From positions 806,001-870,000 of the forward strand of contig NZ_JAHFVK010000001.1 of NCBI RefSeq assembly GCF_018599195.1: 64,000 nt of DNA. The letters are read 5' to 3'. The notes beneath the pieces are model-generated. The model did not search any database. It was not told the origin of the DNA and was given only the letters and a program-made list of their open reading frames with translations. Positions 8,233 to 16,756 of the stretch are shown here, piece after piece. The stretch is from Croceibacterium selenioxidans. GTDB lineage: Bacteria > Pseudomonadota > Alphaproteobacteria > Sphingomonadales > Sphingomonadaceae. Both the position numbers and the translations under genes were made by a program. Position 1 is the first letter of the stretch. Each line of letters starts with the position of its first letter.

Positions 8233-9060
8233 ATGACCCGCATCGCCATCTGTGCGCCCTCTACGCCCATCACACGCGACGTGGCCGAGCGCGTCTCTGC
8301 GCTGGCCGCCACCGAGTTCCCGGGGCTCAAGCTGCAGTTCCACGAACAATGTTTCGTCGAGGAAGGGCATTTCGCGGGGCCTGACGCGGTCCGGCTGGCA
8401 GCCTTGCTCGATTGCGCCAACGATCCGCAGGTGGACGTGGTGTGGTTTGCTAAGGGCGGATACGGCGCCAATCGGATCGCCGTGCAGGCTCTGTCGGCCA
8501 TGAATGGTGCCGCGCGCGACAAGGCGTACCTCGGCTATTCCGATACGGGGTATCTGCTGGCGGGCCTTTATCGGGAAGGCATAGGGCAACCCGTGCATGC
8601 GCCGATGCCGGTCGATATCCGGCGTGAAGGCGGAGAGGACGCCGTGGAACGGGCGCTCGCCTGGCTCGCGCACGATACCAGGGGGCTTGAGCCGTCGCTT
8701 GTCGGGGAGCCTTCGGTGGCGTTCAACCTGATGACGCTGGCCATGCTGTGCGGTACCGACTTGATGCCCGATCTTTCCGGCCACGTAGTCATGGTAGAGG
8801 AAGTGGCCGAACACCTGTACGCCGTCGACCGCCTGTTCTTCCATGTGACGCAGCATTTGCGCGGCATCGCCGGGCTGCGGCTGGGGCGGATCAGCGCAGT
8901 GCCGGAAAACGACCGGCCGTTCGGCACCGGGGCAGAGGAAATCGCTCGCGATTGGTGTGCCCGATCGGGCATTCCGTTCCTCGGCTCGGCAGACATCGGG
9001 CACGACGCTGCCAACAGGATCGTGCCCTTCGGGCTTGCCCGGACGCCCGCGCGCTCATAA
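8233..9060 (+). CDS. ldcA: LD-carboxypeptidase, peptidase family S66
   Basis: A 275-residue cytoplasmic serine peptidase that removes the terminal D-Ala from recycled muropeptide tetrapeptides. The S66 triad is visible: the nucleophile in LGYSDTG, the glutamate in the VVMVEEVAEHLYAVDR segment and the histidine in ADIGHDAANRIVPFG. The start is set at ATG 8233 (MTRIAICAPS), because the 19 codons before it in frame are the translated repeat. There is no close Shine-Dalgarno; the nearest AAGGA is in the repeat, about 15 bases upstream. Its product would feed the divergent Mur ligase. It is slightly shorter than the ~300 residues usual for the family. Confidence 0.88.
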   Translation: MTRIAICAPSTPITRDVAERVSALAATEFPGLKLQFHEQCFVEEGHFAGPDAVRLAALLDCANDPQVDVVWFAKGGYGANRIAVQALSAMNGAARDKAYLGYSDTGYLLAGLYREGIGQPVHAPMPVDIRREGGEDAVERALAWLAHDTRGLEPSLVGEPSVAFNLMTLAMLCGTDLMPDLSGHVVMVEEVAEHLYAVDRLFFHVTQHLRGIAGLRLGRISAVPENDRPFGTGAEEIARDWCARSGIPFLGSADIGHDAANRIVPFGLARTPARS

Positions 9061-9120
9061 CCGGCGCGCGATACTTCGACACGCCGCCCTGCGGCTGCTC
9101 GGTACGATCGGAGATTTGAC

Positions 9121-10056
9121 GTGACCGCATTCGTATTTCCCGGCCAGGGAAGCCAGAAAGTAGGCATGGGCGCAGAGCTCGCCGAAGCCAGTCTCGCCGC
9201 GCGCGAGGTGTTCGAGGAAGTGGACGAAGCCCTCGGCCAGAACCTGTCGCGCATCATGCGCGAAGGGCCGGAGAACGAGCTGACCCTGACCGAGAATGCC
9301 CAGCCGGCGATCATGGCCCATGCCATCGCGGTGTTGCGCGTCCTCGAAAAAGAAGCGGGCCTGTCGATCGCCGCGAAGGGCGAATGCGTCGCGGGCCACT
9401 CCCTCGGCGAATACACCGCGCTGTGTGCGGCCGGAGCTTTCTCGCTGGCCGATACGGCGCGGCTGTTGAAGCTGCGCGGGCAGGCGATGCAGGCGGCGGT
9501 TCCTGTCGGCGTTGGTGCGATGTGTGCTCTGCTCGGCGCCGATCTCGAAAAGGCCCAGGCGCTTGCGGATGCGGCAGCCGAGGGCGAAGTGTGCCAGGTC
9601 GCCAACGACAACGACCCCGGTCAGGTGGTCCTCTCCGGACACCGCGGCGCGATCGAGCGGGCGGTGGCGCTGGCAAAGGACCACGGCATCAAGCGCGGCG
9701 TGATCCTGCCCGTCTCGGCTCCGTTCCACTGCTCGCTCATGCAACCTGCGGCCGATGCCATGGCCGAGGCACTCGGCAAGACGCCCCCGGGCGCGCTGCG
9801 GCTACCGATTTACGCTAACGTCACTGCCGCTCTCGTTGCGGATGCGGCGACGGAGCAGGACCTGCTCGTCCAGCAGGTGACCGGCCGCGTCCGCTGGCGC
9901 GAAAGCGTGATCGCGATGAAGGATGCGGGTATCGAACGGTATGTCGAACTGGGCGGCAAGGTGCTCGGCCCGATGATCGGGCGGACCGTGCAGGATGTGA
10001 CCGTGACAAGCGTGGTGACGATGGCCGACATCGAAGCCTTGGTGAAGGAGCTTTGA
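9121..10056 (+). CDS. fabD: Malonyl-CoA:ACP transacylase
   Basis: 311 residues with the full acyltransferase fold: FVFPGQGSQKVGM at the start, the nucleophile in GHSLGEYTAL (about residues 91-100) and the catalytic histidine in SAPFHCSLM. It loads malonate onto ACP for type II fatty-acid synthesis. A GTG start at 9121 is used, giving the expected N-terminus MTAFVFPGQG. It lies two bases upstream of fabG and the two form an operon. Confidence 0.96.
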   Translation: MTAFVFPGQGSQKVGMGAELAEASLAAREVFEEVDEALGQNLSRIMREGPENELTLTENAQPAIMAHAIAVLRVLEKEAGLSIAAKGECVAGHSLGEYTALCAAGAFSLADTARLLKLRGQAMQAAVPVGVGAMCALLGADLEKAQALADAAAEGEVCQVANDNDPGQVVLSGHRGAIERAVALAKDHGIKRGVILPVSAPFHCSLMQPAADAMAEALGKTPPGALRLPIYANVTAALVADAATEQDLLVQQVTGRVRWRESVIAMKDAGIERYVELGGKVLGPMIGRTVQDVTVTSVVTMADIEALVKEL

Positions 10057-10058
10057 GA

Positions 10059-10811
10059 ATGTTCGACCTTACCGGAATGACCGCCCTCGTAACCGGCGCC
10101 AGCGGCGGGATCGGGTCGTCCATCGCGCGCTGCCTCGCGCGGCAGGGGGCGAGGCTGGCGCTGTCGGGTTCGAACAGCTCCAAGTTGCGCTCCTTCCGCG
10201 AGGAGCTCAACGCCGAGTTTGGTCATGATCATGTTGAGATCACCTGCGACCTGTCCGACACGACTCAAGTCGAGGAACTGATCCCGGCGACGCTCGACAC
10301 GCTCGGCCGGATCGACATCCTGGTGAACAACGCCGGCATCACTCGCGACAACCTCGCCATGCGCATGAAGGACGAGGAGTGGGAGCAGGTGATCCGCATC
10401 AACCTCGAATCGACCTTCCGCCTGATGCGCGCGGCGGCCAAGCCGATGATGAAGGCGCGTTTCGGGCGCATCATCACCGTCACCAGCGTCGTCGGCGCGA
10501 CCGGCAACCCGGGGCAGGTGAACTACGCCGCCGCCAAGGCTGGGCTCGTGGGCATGACCAAGAGCTATGCGCAGGAAGTGGCGAGCCGCGGGATCACCGC
10601 CAATTGCGTCGCCCCGGGGTTTATCCGCACGGCGATGACGGACGTGCTGCCCGATGCGCAAAAGGAAGCGCTCAACCAGCGCATTCCGATGGGACGCATG
10701 GGCGAGGGCGAGGATATTGGCGCGGCGGTCGCCTATCTGGCGTCGAAGGAAGCCGGCTACGTCACCGGGCAGACGTTGCACGTGAACGGCGGCATGGCCA
10801 TGTTTGCCTAG
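10059..10811 (+). CDS. fabG: 3-oxoacyl-ACP reductase
   Basis: A 250-residue short-chain dehydrogenase that reduces 3-oxoacyl-ACP with NADPH. It has TGASGGIG, the NNAG segment, and the Ser-Tyr-Lys triad (SVVGATGNPGQVNYAAAKAG), and ends GGMAMFA, typical of FabG. The open frame can start at an upstream TTG overlapping the fabD stop, but ATG 10059 (MFDLTGMTALVTG) gives the standard N-terminus and follows AAGGAG. A hairpin terminator follows the gene. Confidence 0.96.
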   Translation: MFDLTGMTALVTGASGGIGSSIARCLARQGARLALSGSNSSKLRSFREELNAEFGHDHVEITCDLSDTTQVEELIPATLDTLGRIDILVNNAGITRDNLAMRMKDEEWEQVIRINLESTFRLMRAAAKPMMKARFGRIITVTSVVGATGNPGQVNYAAAKAGLVGMTKSYAQEVASRGITANCVAPGFIRTAMTDVLPDAQKEALNQRIPMGRMGEGEDIGAAVAYLASKEAGYVTGQTLHVNGGMAMFA

Positions 10812-10821
10812 GAAAGTGCGG

Positions 10822-10858
10822 AACTCGGGGCCTTGCGCAGGCGCAGGAACCGAGTTTT
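10822..10858 (+). terminator. Hairpin terminator after fabG
   Basis: AACTCGG (10822-10828) pairs with CCGAGTT (10850-10856). An inner CCTTGCGC/GCGCAGG pairing extends the stem, and the hairpin leads into TTTT. It is well placed to end the fabD-fabG transcript before dnaN. Confidence 0.65.
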
Positions 10859-11003
10859 CCCCAAGCCAATCAGTCCCGGCCCGCATTCTTTCTTGCCGCA
10901 TACCGCTGCCCCGCTAAGGGTATTGGGACATATTCCGGCGCTTATGGGCGATTCCGGCCCCATCCCGTGAAGCGGGGCGGCGCGTTAGGGGGTTTGAGTA
11001 GCG

Positions 11004-12122
11004 ATGAAGGCCACCATCGAACGCGCAAAATTGCTGCGTTGCCTGTCACACGTCCAGTCGGTGGTTGAACGCCGCAATACGATCCCGATTCTATCGAACG
11101 TCTTGATCGAGGCTTCGGCCGATGGGCGCGTGCGGATCATGGCGACAGACCTGGATCTCCAGGTGGTCGAAAACCTGGAGACCGTCTCGGTCGAAGCTGC
11201 CGGTGCGATCACGGTCTCGGCCCACCTGCTGTTCGACATCGCGCGCAAGCTGCCCGACGGAAGCCAGGTCAGCCTGGAGACTGCCGACAACCGCATGACG
11301 GTCAAGGCCGGGCGCAGCCGCTTCCAGCTGCCGACTTTGCCGCGGGACGATTTCCCGGTCATCGTTGAAGGCGACCTGCCGACCAGCTTCGAGCTGCCGG
11401 CGCGGGTTTTGGCCGAAATGGTCGACCGCACCCGTTTTGCGATCTCGACGGAGGAAACCCGCTACTATCTCAACGGCATCTTCCTTCACGTTACCGATGG
11501 CGACCTGAAGGCAGCGGCGACCGACGGGCACCGACTGGCTCGCTTCACCTTGGCGAAGCCGGAAGGGGCCGAAGGCATGCCGGATGTGATCGTGCCGCGT
11601 AAGGCCGTGGGCGAGTTGCGCAAGCTGCTCGAAGAAGCGCTCGACGGGAATGTCGAGATCGACCTTTCGGCGAGCAAGATTCGCTTCACCCTCGGCGGTG
11701 AGGGCGGGGTGGTGCTGACCAGCAAGCTGATTGACGGCACGTTCCCCGATTATTCACGCGTCATTCCAACGGGTAATGACAAGTTGCTTAGACTCGATCC
11801 CAAGTCCTTCTACGAAGGCGTGGACCGTGTCGCGACGATCGCGACGGAGAAGACCCGTGCGGTCAAGATGGGGCTGGAGACCGACAAGGTCACGCTTTCG
11901 GTGACCAGCCCGGACAATGGCACTGCGGCTGAAGAAGTGCCGGCGGACTATTCCTCCGACGCTTTCGAGATCGGCTTCAACGCCAACTACCTCAAGGACA
12001 TCCTGGGCCAGATCGACGGTGATACTGTCGAGCTGCACCTCGCAGATCCGGGCGCTCCGACCTTGATCCGGCAGGACGAGAAGAGCCCGGCGCTCTACGT
12101 GCTCATGCCGATGCGGGTCTAG
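11004..12122 (+). CDS. dnaN: DNA polymerase III subunit beta (sliding clamp)
   Basis: 372 residues, the normal length. It has three clamp domains, starting MKATIERAKLLRCLSHVQSVVERRNTIPIL and ending ALYVLMPMRV, the conserved clamp C-terminus. It forms the ring that holds DNA polymerase III on DNA. Here dnaN stands next to fabDG rather than with dnaA and recF, as is common in sphingomonads. A five-base gap leads into the next small gene, which may share its transcript. Confidence 0.97.
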   Translation: MKATIERAKLLRCLSHVQSVVERRNTIPILSNVLIEASADGRVRIMATDLDLQVVENLETVSVEAAGAITVSAHLLFDIARKLPDGSQVSLETADNRMTVKAGRSRFQLPTLPRDDFPVIVEGDLPTSFELPARVLAEMVDRTRFAISTEETRYYLNGIFLHVTDGDLKAAATDGHRLARFTLAKPEGAEGMPDVIVPRKAVGELRKLLEEALDGNVEIDLSASKIRFTLGGEGGVVLTSKLIDGTFPDYSRVIPTGNDKLLRLDPKSFYEGVDRVATIATEKTRAVKMGLETDKVTLSVTSPDNGTAAEEVPADYSSDAFEIGFNANYLKDILGQIDGDTVELHLADPGAPTLIRQDEKSPALYVLMPMRV

Positions 12123-12127
12123 CCCGC

Positions 12128-12493
12128 GTGCGCCACCTTCTCGCGATGGCCGCGCTGGTTATTGCTTCGCCGTTGGCCGCGCAGGGCCCCGCGCCGATGT
12201 CGCCCGAGGCGGAGCGAGACCTGGAATGCGCGATGTGGGCCGCACTCGTCAGCGGGTCGGTAGAGGACCCCGAGATCAAGACGGCGTTTGGGTTCGCCAT
12301 GACCTATTGGGTTGGCCGCTTCGAAGGCAGGACCGGACGCAATTTCGATGAGTTCGCGACGGGAGAGTTCGTCACCAGCCTTGAACCCAAGGCCGAGGAC
12401 CTGAGGGAGCGTTGCGTCCCGGAAATGGAGTCGATGGGCAAGCGTATGCAGGACTGGGGCCAGCGTATGCAGGACGCACCCGCACCGCAGTAA
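12128..12493 (+). CDS. Small exported protein of unknown function
   Basis: A 121-residue protein with a GTG start and a signal peptide (RHLLAMAALVIASPLAAQ, cleavage near residue 19). Two cysteines (C36 and C99) may form a disulfide. The C-terminus has a short internal duplication, GKRMQDWGQRMQDA. No enzyme motif is recognised. It follows dnaN by five bases and ends 16 bases before the convergent flavoprotein gene. Confidence 0.65.
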   Translation: MRHLLAMAALVIASPLAAQGPAPMSPEAERDLECAMWAALVSGSVEDPEIKTAFGFAMTYWVGRFEGRTGRNFDEFATGEFVTSLEPKAEDLRERCVPEMESMGKRMQDWGQRMQDAPAPQ

Positions 12494-12509
12494 GGGACCG
12501 CCCTGGCGC

Positions 12510-13826
12510 CTAGCCCTTGGCTTTAATCATCGCTTCGACGTCGACGAACTTCTCGCGCGGGGCGCCTTCGCGGGCGGCCTTTTCCTCGGCCTCCTCGATC
12601 CGCTTCCAGTCTCGAAACGTCACCACGTCCAGGCCCCGCTCGGCTGCCAGCGCGTCAAAGCCGGCCCGCCCTGGCTTGCGGGCAGCGCCCAATGCGCCCT
12701 CGGCGATATCGGCGCCGATCAACTCGACCACAGCGTAACCGTCGGGCCGGTTGGTGCCGATCGTGCCTGTCGGGCCGCGCCGGGCCCAGCCTACGCAATA
12801 GAGGCCGGGCAAGATCCGCCCCTCGTCGTTGGCGAAGCGACCCAGGCGTTCGTCGAAGGGGACTCCGGGAATGGGCGAGGTTCGATAGCCGATGCAGGCG
12901 ACGACGAGATCCGCGGGGATCCGCTCAACCTCTCCGGTTCCGACCGCGCGGCCGTGATCGAGTCTCGTCTTCTCGACTTCGATCGCCTCAACCTTCTCGT
13001 TTCCTATCACGGCCTTGGGCGATGACATGAAGACGAACTCTATCGCCTTGGGCTTTTCGGCCCTTATGTGCTCGGGCGTGGCGGCAAAGGCGCGCAGATG
13101 GCTCACGGACTTGCGCAGGCCCGGCTCGAGGATGGCATCGTCTCCGGGTTCCGGCAGGTCCGCGTTGGCGACGTGAGGTGAGGCTCGTTCGAGGTCGCCC
13201 AGCTCGCCGAGTTCCTTGGGCGTCATCATGATCTGATGCGGACCGCGACGGCCGAGGATCACGATGCGTTCGATTGTCGAAGCCTCGAGAGCATGCAGAG
13301 CATGGGCGACAATGTCGCTCCCTGCGAATTCGGCGCGGGTCTTGGAGAGGATGCGCGCGACGTCGAGCGCGACGTTCCCCATGCCGATGACCACGGCCGT
13401 CTTGCCAGAGAGGTCTGGGTCGAGGTCGGCGAATTGCGGGTGGCCGTTGTACCAACCGACGAAAGCCGCACTGCCAAAGACATTGCCGAGATCCTCTCCC
13501 GGAATTCCGAGCTCGCGATCCTTCGGAGCCCCGGTCGCGAGCACCACGGCATCGTAGAGGTCCTGAAGCTCGGCGATCGAAACGTCCCGGCCGATCATGA
13601 CGTTGCCGACGAAGCGGACATTGTCCGACAGGGCAACTTTCTCATACCGGCGGGAAACGCCCTTGATCGACTGGTGGTCAGGCGCGACGCCACTTCGGAT
13701 CAGGCCGTATGGGACGGGTAGCGTATCGAAAATATCGATGCGGACGTCTTCGCCGAGCGCCTTTTGCGCTGCTTCGGCGGTGTAGTATCCAGCCGGTCCT
13801 GAGCCGATGATCGCGACATGCCGCAT
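12510..13826 (-). CDS. FAD-dependent ferredoxin/adrenodoxin-NADP+ reductase-like protein (FprA type)
   Basis: A 438-residue flavoprotein of the glutathione-reductase-like class. The FAD-binding GSGPAGYYTA lies at the N-terminus, followed by LPVPYGLIRSGVAPDH, which is diagnostic of the adrenodoxin reductase/FprA group. The NADP-binding VIGMGNVALDVARIL lies at about residue 147, GRRGPHQ near 194, and the C-terminal GWARRGPTGTIGTN motif near 345. The family moves electrons between NADP(H) and small ferredoxins, often feeding P450s or Fe-S assembly. No ferredoxin or P450 gene is adjacent. It is a single leftward gene, with a Lys/Glu-rich C-terminal helix at the end. Confidence 0.88.
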   Translation of the reverse strand: MRHVAIIGSGPAGYYTAEAAQKALGEDVRIDIFDTLPVPYGLIRSGVAPDHQSIKGVSRRYEKVALSDNVRFVGNVMIGRDVSIAELQDLYDAVVLATGAPKDRELGIPGEDLGNVFGSAAFVGWYNGHPQFADLDPDLSGKTAVVIGMGNVALDVARILSKTRAEFAGSDIVAHALHALEASTIERIVILGRRGPHQIMMTPKELGELGDLERASPHVANADLPEPGDDAILEPGLRKSVSHLRAFAATPEHIRAEKPKAIEFVFMSSPKAVIGNEKVEAIEVEKTRLDHGRAVGTGEVERIPADLVVACIGYRTSPIPGVPFDERLGRFANDEGRILPGLYCVGWARRGPTGTIGTNRPDGYAVVELIGADIAEGALGAARKPGRAGFDALAAERGLDVVTFRDWKRIEEAEEKAAREGAPREKFVDVEAMIKAKG

Positions 13827-13944
13827 GAATCTGCGCCCTTAGCCACTAACTCTCCGAAGCAACCTTAGCCGCGCTAGGGCGCTGAACCGCAATCCTACAG
13901 CTGCAAAAACTGCGGGTAACTTAACGGTTTCTCAAATTCGCAAG

Positions 13945-16641
13945 GTGCATGGGCACTTCATGTCGCAGGCCCGCCGTGCAAGTTCGATCACTTCCGCGCG
14001 CGCCGCCAAGCCTGCGTCCATGGTCCTTGGAGAGGCCAACGAGCCCAGAGAGCAACGGCGCGGTTCCCGGCGCAAGCCGCAGTCCGACCGGGCGCAGGCA
14101 GTGCAGGCCGCCGCGACGGCTTCATCCCGGAACTGGCTTCCGCAGCGCTGGCCCTATCTGATCTTGTCGATGATCGTCACCGTCGGCGCCTGTTGCTTCT
14201 GGGTCGGCAGCGTGCCGAACCTTGCCGAAGCGATCATGTTGCTCCTGTCGGTTGCCGGCGTAGCTTGCGTGGGCCTGGCTCATAGCTGGGTGGGGGGCCG
14301 TCAACTCTACGTAAGAGTGACAGGCTTGTTCGCCGTGGTGGTGGTGCCGATGTTCCTCTTCGGCCTTTCCGTCACACGCTGGAGCGTCTCGGGCGAGCTA
14401 CCGTGGGACTTTGCGATAGCCTCGTTGCTGTGCGTCGCGGGAGCGGCTTCCGCCTATCTCCGCCGGCAGCCGGTCGTGTTCTTTTCGGCCAAGCTCTCGA
14501 TCTGGGCGGCGGCCGTCGTCGCCAACGCTTCACTGGCTGGCGCCTTGACCGTGCTGGTGGCCCTAATCGGAGCGATCCTCGTCAGCCGTGAGCAAATGCG
14601 CGAGCAAAAGGCTGAGGACGAACGGGCAAGGGCGCGCGAGAGGGTGCAGACCCGGGCCGGCGATATCCTCGCTGATTACGAGCAAACCCGCCAAGGTTGG
14701 TTCTGGGAGACCGACCGCCGCAGCCTGCTGACGTATGTGTCCGCGCCGGTGGCCGAAGCTGTCGGGCGGACCGCCGAAGAACTGGTAGGCCAACCGCTGG
14801 TCTCACTGTTCGACCTTGGTGACACCAGCCAGGAAAGCGAACGCACGCTATTGTTCCATCTCAACGCCCGTTCGGCTTTCCAGGAGCTGACCGTCCGAGC
14901 GGCGATCTGGGGGGAGGAGCGGTGGTGGTCTGTCAGTGGCCGGCCGATCCATAACGAATATGGCAACTTCGTCGGCTTCCGAGGCTCGGGCGTCGATCTG
15001 ACGGCGAAGAAACTCAGCGAAGATCACGCCTCGCGCCTGGCGCACTACGATTCCCTCACCGGCCTCGCGAACCGGTTCCAGATGTCGCAGGCGCTCGAAA
15101 AGACGCTGACCTCGCGGCAGAGGGCCAACCGCGCGTGTTCTGTGATGCTCATCGACCTCGACCGGTTCAAGCAGGTCAACGACACCATGGGCCACCCCGT
15201 CGGCGATGCCTTGCTCAAGCAAGTCGCTCGTCGGCTTGAAGCGGCGGTCGACAAGATGGGACAGGTGGGCAGACTCGGCGGCGACGAGTTCCAGGTCGTC
15301 GTGCCGGGCCGCATTTCGCGCAACGACGTCGGCGAGCTTGCTTCGCGCATCATTCACTCCCTGTCGCAGCCCTATTCGCTGGAGGGCCAGCGCGTGGTCA
15401 TCGGCGCCTCGATCGGGATCGCGGTGTCGCCCGAGGACGGGGTGACCAATGACGAGGTGATCCGCAACGCCGACCTCGCGCTCTATGCGGCCAAGGACCT
15501 CGGGCGCGGCCGGTTCCACTTCTATTCGAACGACTTGCATGCGGAAGCCGAAGCGCGCTCTCAACTGGAACAAGATCTGCGCGACGCCATAGCGGAAGGC
15601 CAATTGCAGCTTTACTATCAACCGGTCGTGTCGTCGGCGACCGAGAAGCTGACGGGGTTCGAAGCGCTTTTGCGCTGGGAGCATCCGCAGCGCGGGTGGG
15701 TACCGACCGACAAGTTCGTCAAGATTGCCGAGGACACCGGCCTGATCGCGCAGATCGGCGAGTGGGCCTTACGCACAGCCTGTCACGAGCTGGCCGGTTG
15801 GCCGGAAGAGGTCCGCGTCGCGGTGAATATCTCGCCGCTCCAGTTCGCCAATCCGCAACTGCCCGCGCTTGTCGCCAACGCTATCGCGCAGGCCGGGATT
15901 CATCCATCGCGCCTGGAACTGGAAATCACCGAGAGCGTGTTCCTGAACGATGACACCTGCACGGATACCATGTTCGCGGCGCTCAAGGGCCTGGGAGTGC
16001 GCCTGGCGCTAGACGACTTCGGGACAGGTTACTCTTCGCTCGGCTATTTGAAGAAGGCGCCGTTCGACAAGATCAAGATCGACCAGAGCTTCGTGCGCGG
16101 GGCTACCCTTCCGGGCAGCCGCAACGGCGCAATCATCGCGTCGGTCACGAGTCTCGCGCATGCGCTGGGCATGGATACCACCGCCGAAGGGGTCGAGACG
16201 CTCGACGAGCTGGAACTCGTGCGCCTGCACGGGTGCAGCCATGTGCAGGGCTTCATCTACGGCAGGCCCTTGTGCGCCTCCGACGCCAGCGAGCGGGTCA
16301 AGGATGGGCTAACGGTAGAAGCGAAAGGCCCACGTGCATCGCGGGCGCCGCGCCAGACCATGTTGCGCAAGGTCGTGCTCGATCACGACGGGCAGATCTA
16401 CCAGGGCAGGGTCCGCAACGTCTCGGATACCGGGGCGTTGATCGAAGGCTTGTGGCACGTTCCGCCCGGGACAACATTCACGATCGAGATGTCGGATACG
16501 CAAACGGTGAGGGCCATCGCGAAATGGTCCGCAGAGGACCGGATGGGGGTCGAATTCGTGGAATCTCTCGCGACCGATTCCGCTCGTGCGAAAGGCGCCA
16601 AAAAGGTCCGTCACGCCCGCTCGGCCGCAGGATCATTCTGA
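13945..16641 (+). CDS. Membrane PAS-GGDEF-EAL-PilZ cyclic di-GMP protein
   Basis: An 898-residue protein that can in principle make and break cyclic di-GMP. It has about five membrane helices (residues ~70-213), a short coiled coil, a PAS domain (~240-345), a diguanylate cyclase domain (GGDEF at 445-449), a phosphodiesterase domain (EAL at 573-575; DDFGTGYSS from 690) and a PilZ-like domain from about 803 to 885. The EAL catalytic signatures look complete (EALLR, NIS, ELEITE, DD, KID, AEGVE). The RxxD inhibitory site upstream of GGDEF is absent (DKMG is there instead). The start is GTG 13945 or ATG 13960. The next gene is a soluble paralogue of the same design. Confidence 0.88.
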   Translation: MHGHFMSQARRASSITSARAAKPASMVLGEANEPREQRRGSRRKPQSDRAQAVQAAATASSRNWLPQRWPYLILSMIVTVGACCFWVGSVPNLAEAIMLLLSVAGVACVGLAHSWVGGRQLYVRVTGLFAVVVVPMFLFGLSVTRWSVSGELPWDFAIASLLCVAGAASAYLRRQPVVFFSAKLSIWAAAVVANASLAGALTVLVALIGAILVSREQMREQKAEDERARARERVQTRAGDILADYEQTRQGWFWETDRRSLLTYVSAPVAEAVGRTAEELVGQPLVSLFDLGDTSQESERTLLFHLNARSAFQELTVRAAIWGEERWWSVSGRPIHNEYGNFVGFRGSGVDLTAKKLSEDHASRLAHYDSLTGLANRFQMSQALEKTLTSRQRANRACSVMLIDLDRFKQVNDTMGHPVGDALLKQVARRLEAAVDKMGQVGRLGGDEFQVVVPGRISRNDVGELASRIIHSLSQPYSLEGQRVVIGASIGIAVSPEDGVTNDEVIRNADLALYAAKDLGRGRFHFYSNDLHAEAEARSQLEQDLRDAIAEGQLQLYYQPVVSSATEKLTGFEALLRWEHPQRGWVPTDKFVKIAEDTGLIAQIGEWALRTACHELAGWPEEVRVAVNISPLQFANPQLPALVANAIAQAGIHPSRLELEITESVFLNDDTCTDTMFAALKGLGVRLALDDFGTGYSSLGYLKKAPFDKIKIDQSFVRGATLPGSRNGAIIASVTSLAHALGMDTTAEGVETLDELELVRLHGCSHVQGFIYGRPLCASDASERVKDGLTVEAKGPRASRAPRQTMLRKVVLDHDGQIYQGRVRNVSDTGALIEGLWHVPPGTTFTIEMSDTQTVRAIAKWSAEDRMGVEFVESLATDSARAKGAKKVRHARSAAGSF

Positions 16642-16756
16642 AAAGACGCTTAAGTTTGATCGGGCTGTCTTAGCGGTTCGGTAAGCCTGCTCCGCTATCA
16701 ATAATGCATAACGAAATAACGGGCGCGCGGTCTCTGGTTTTTGAGGTTGTCGTAAG

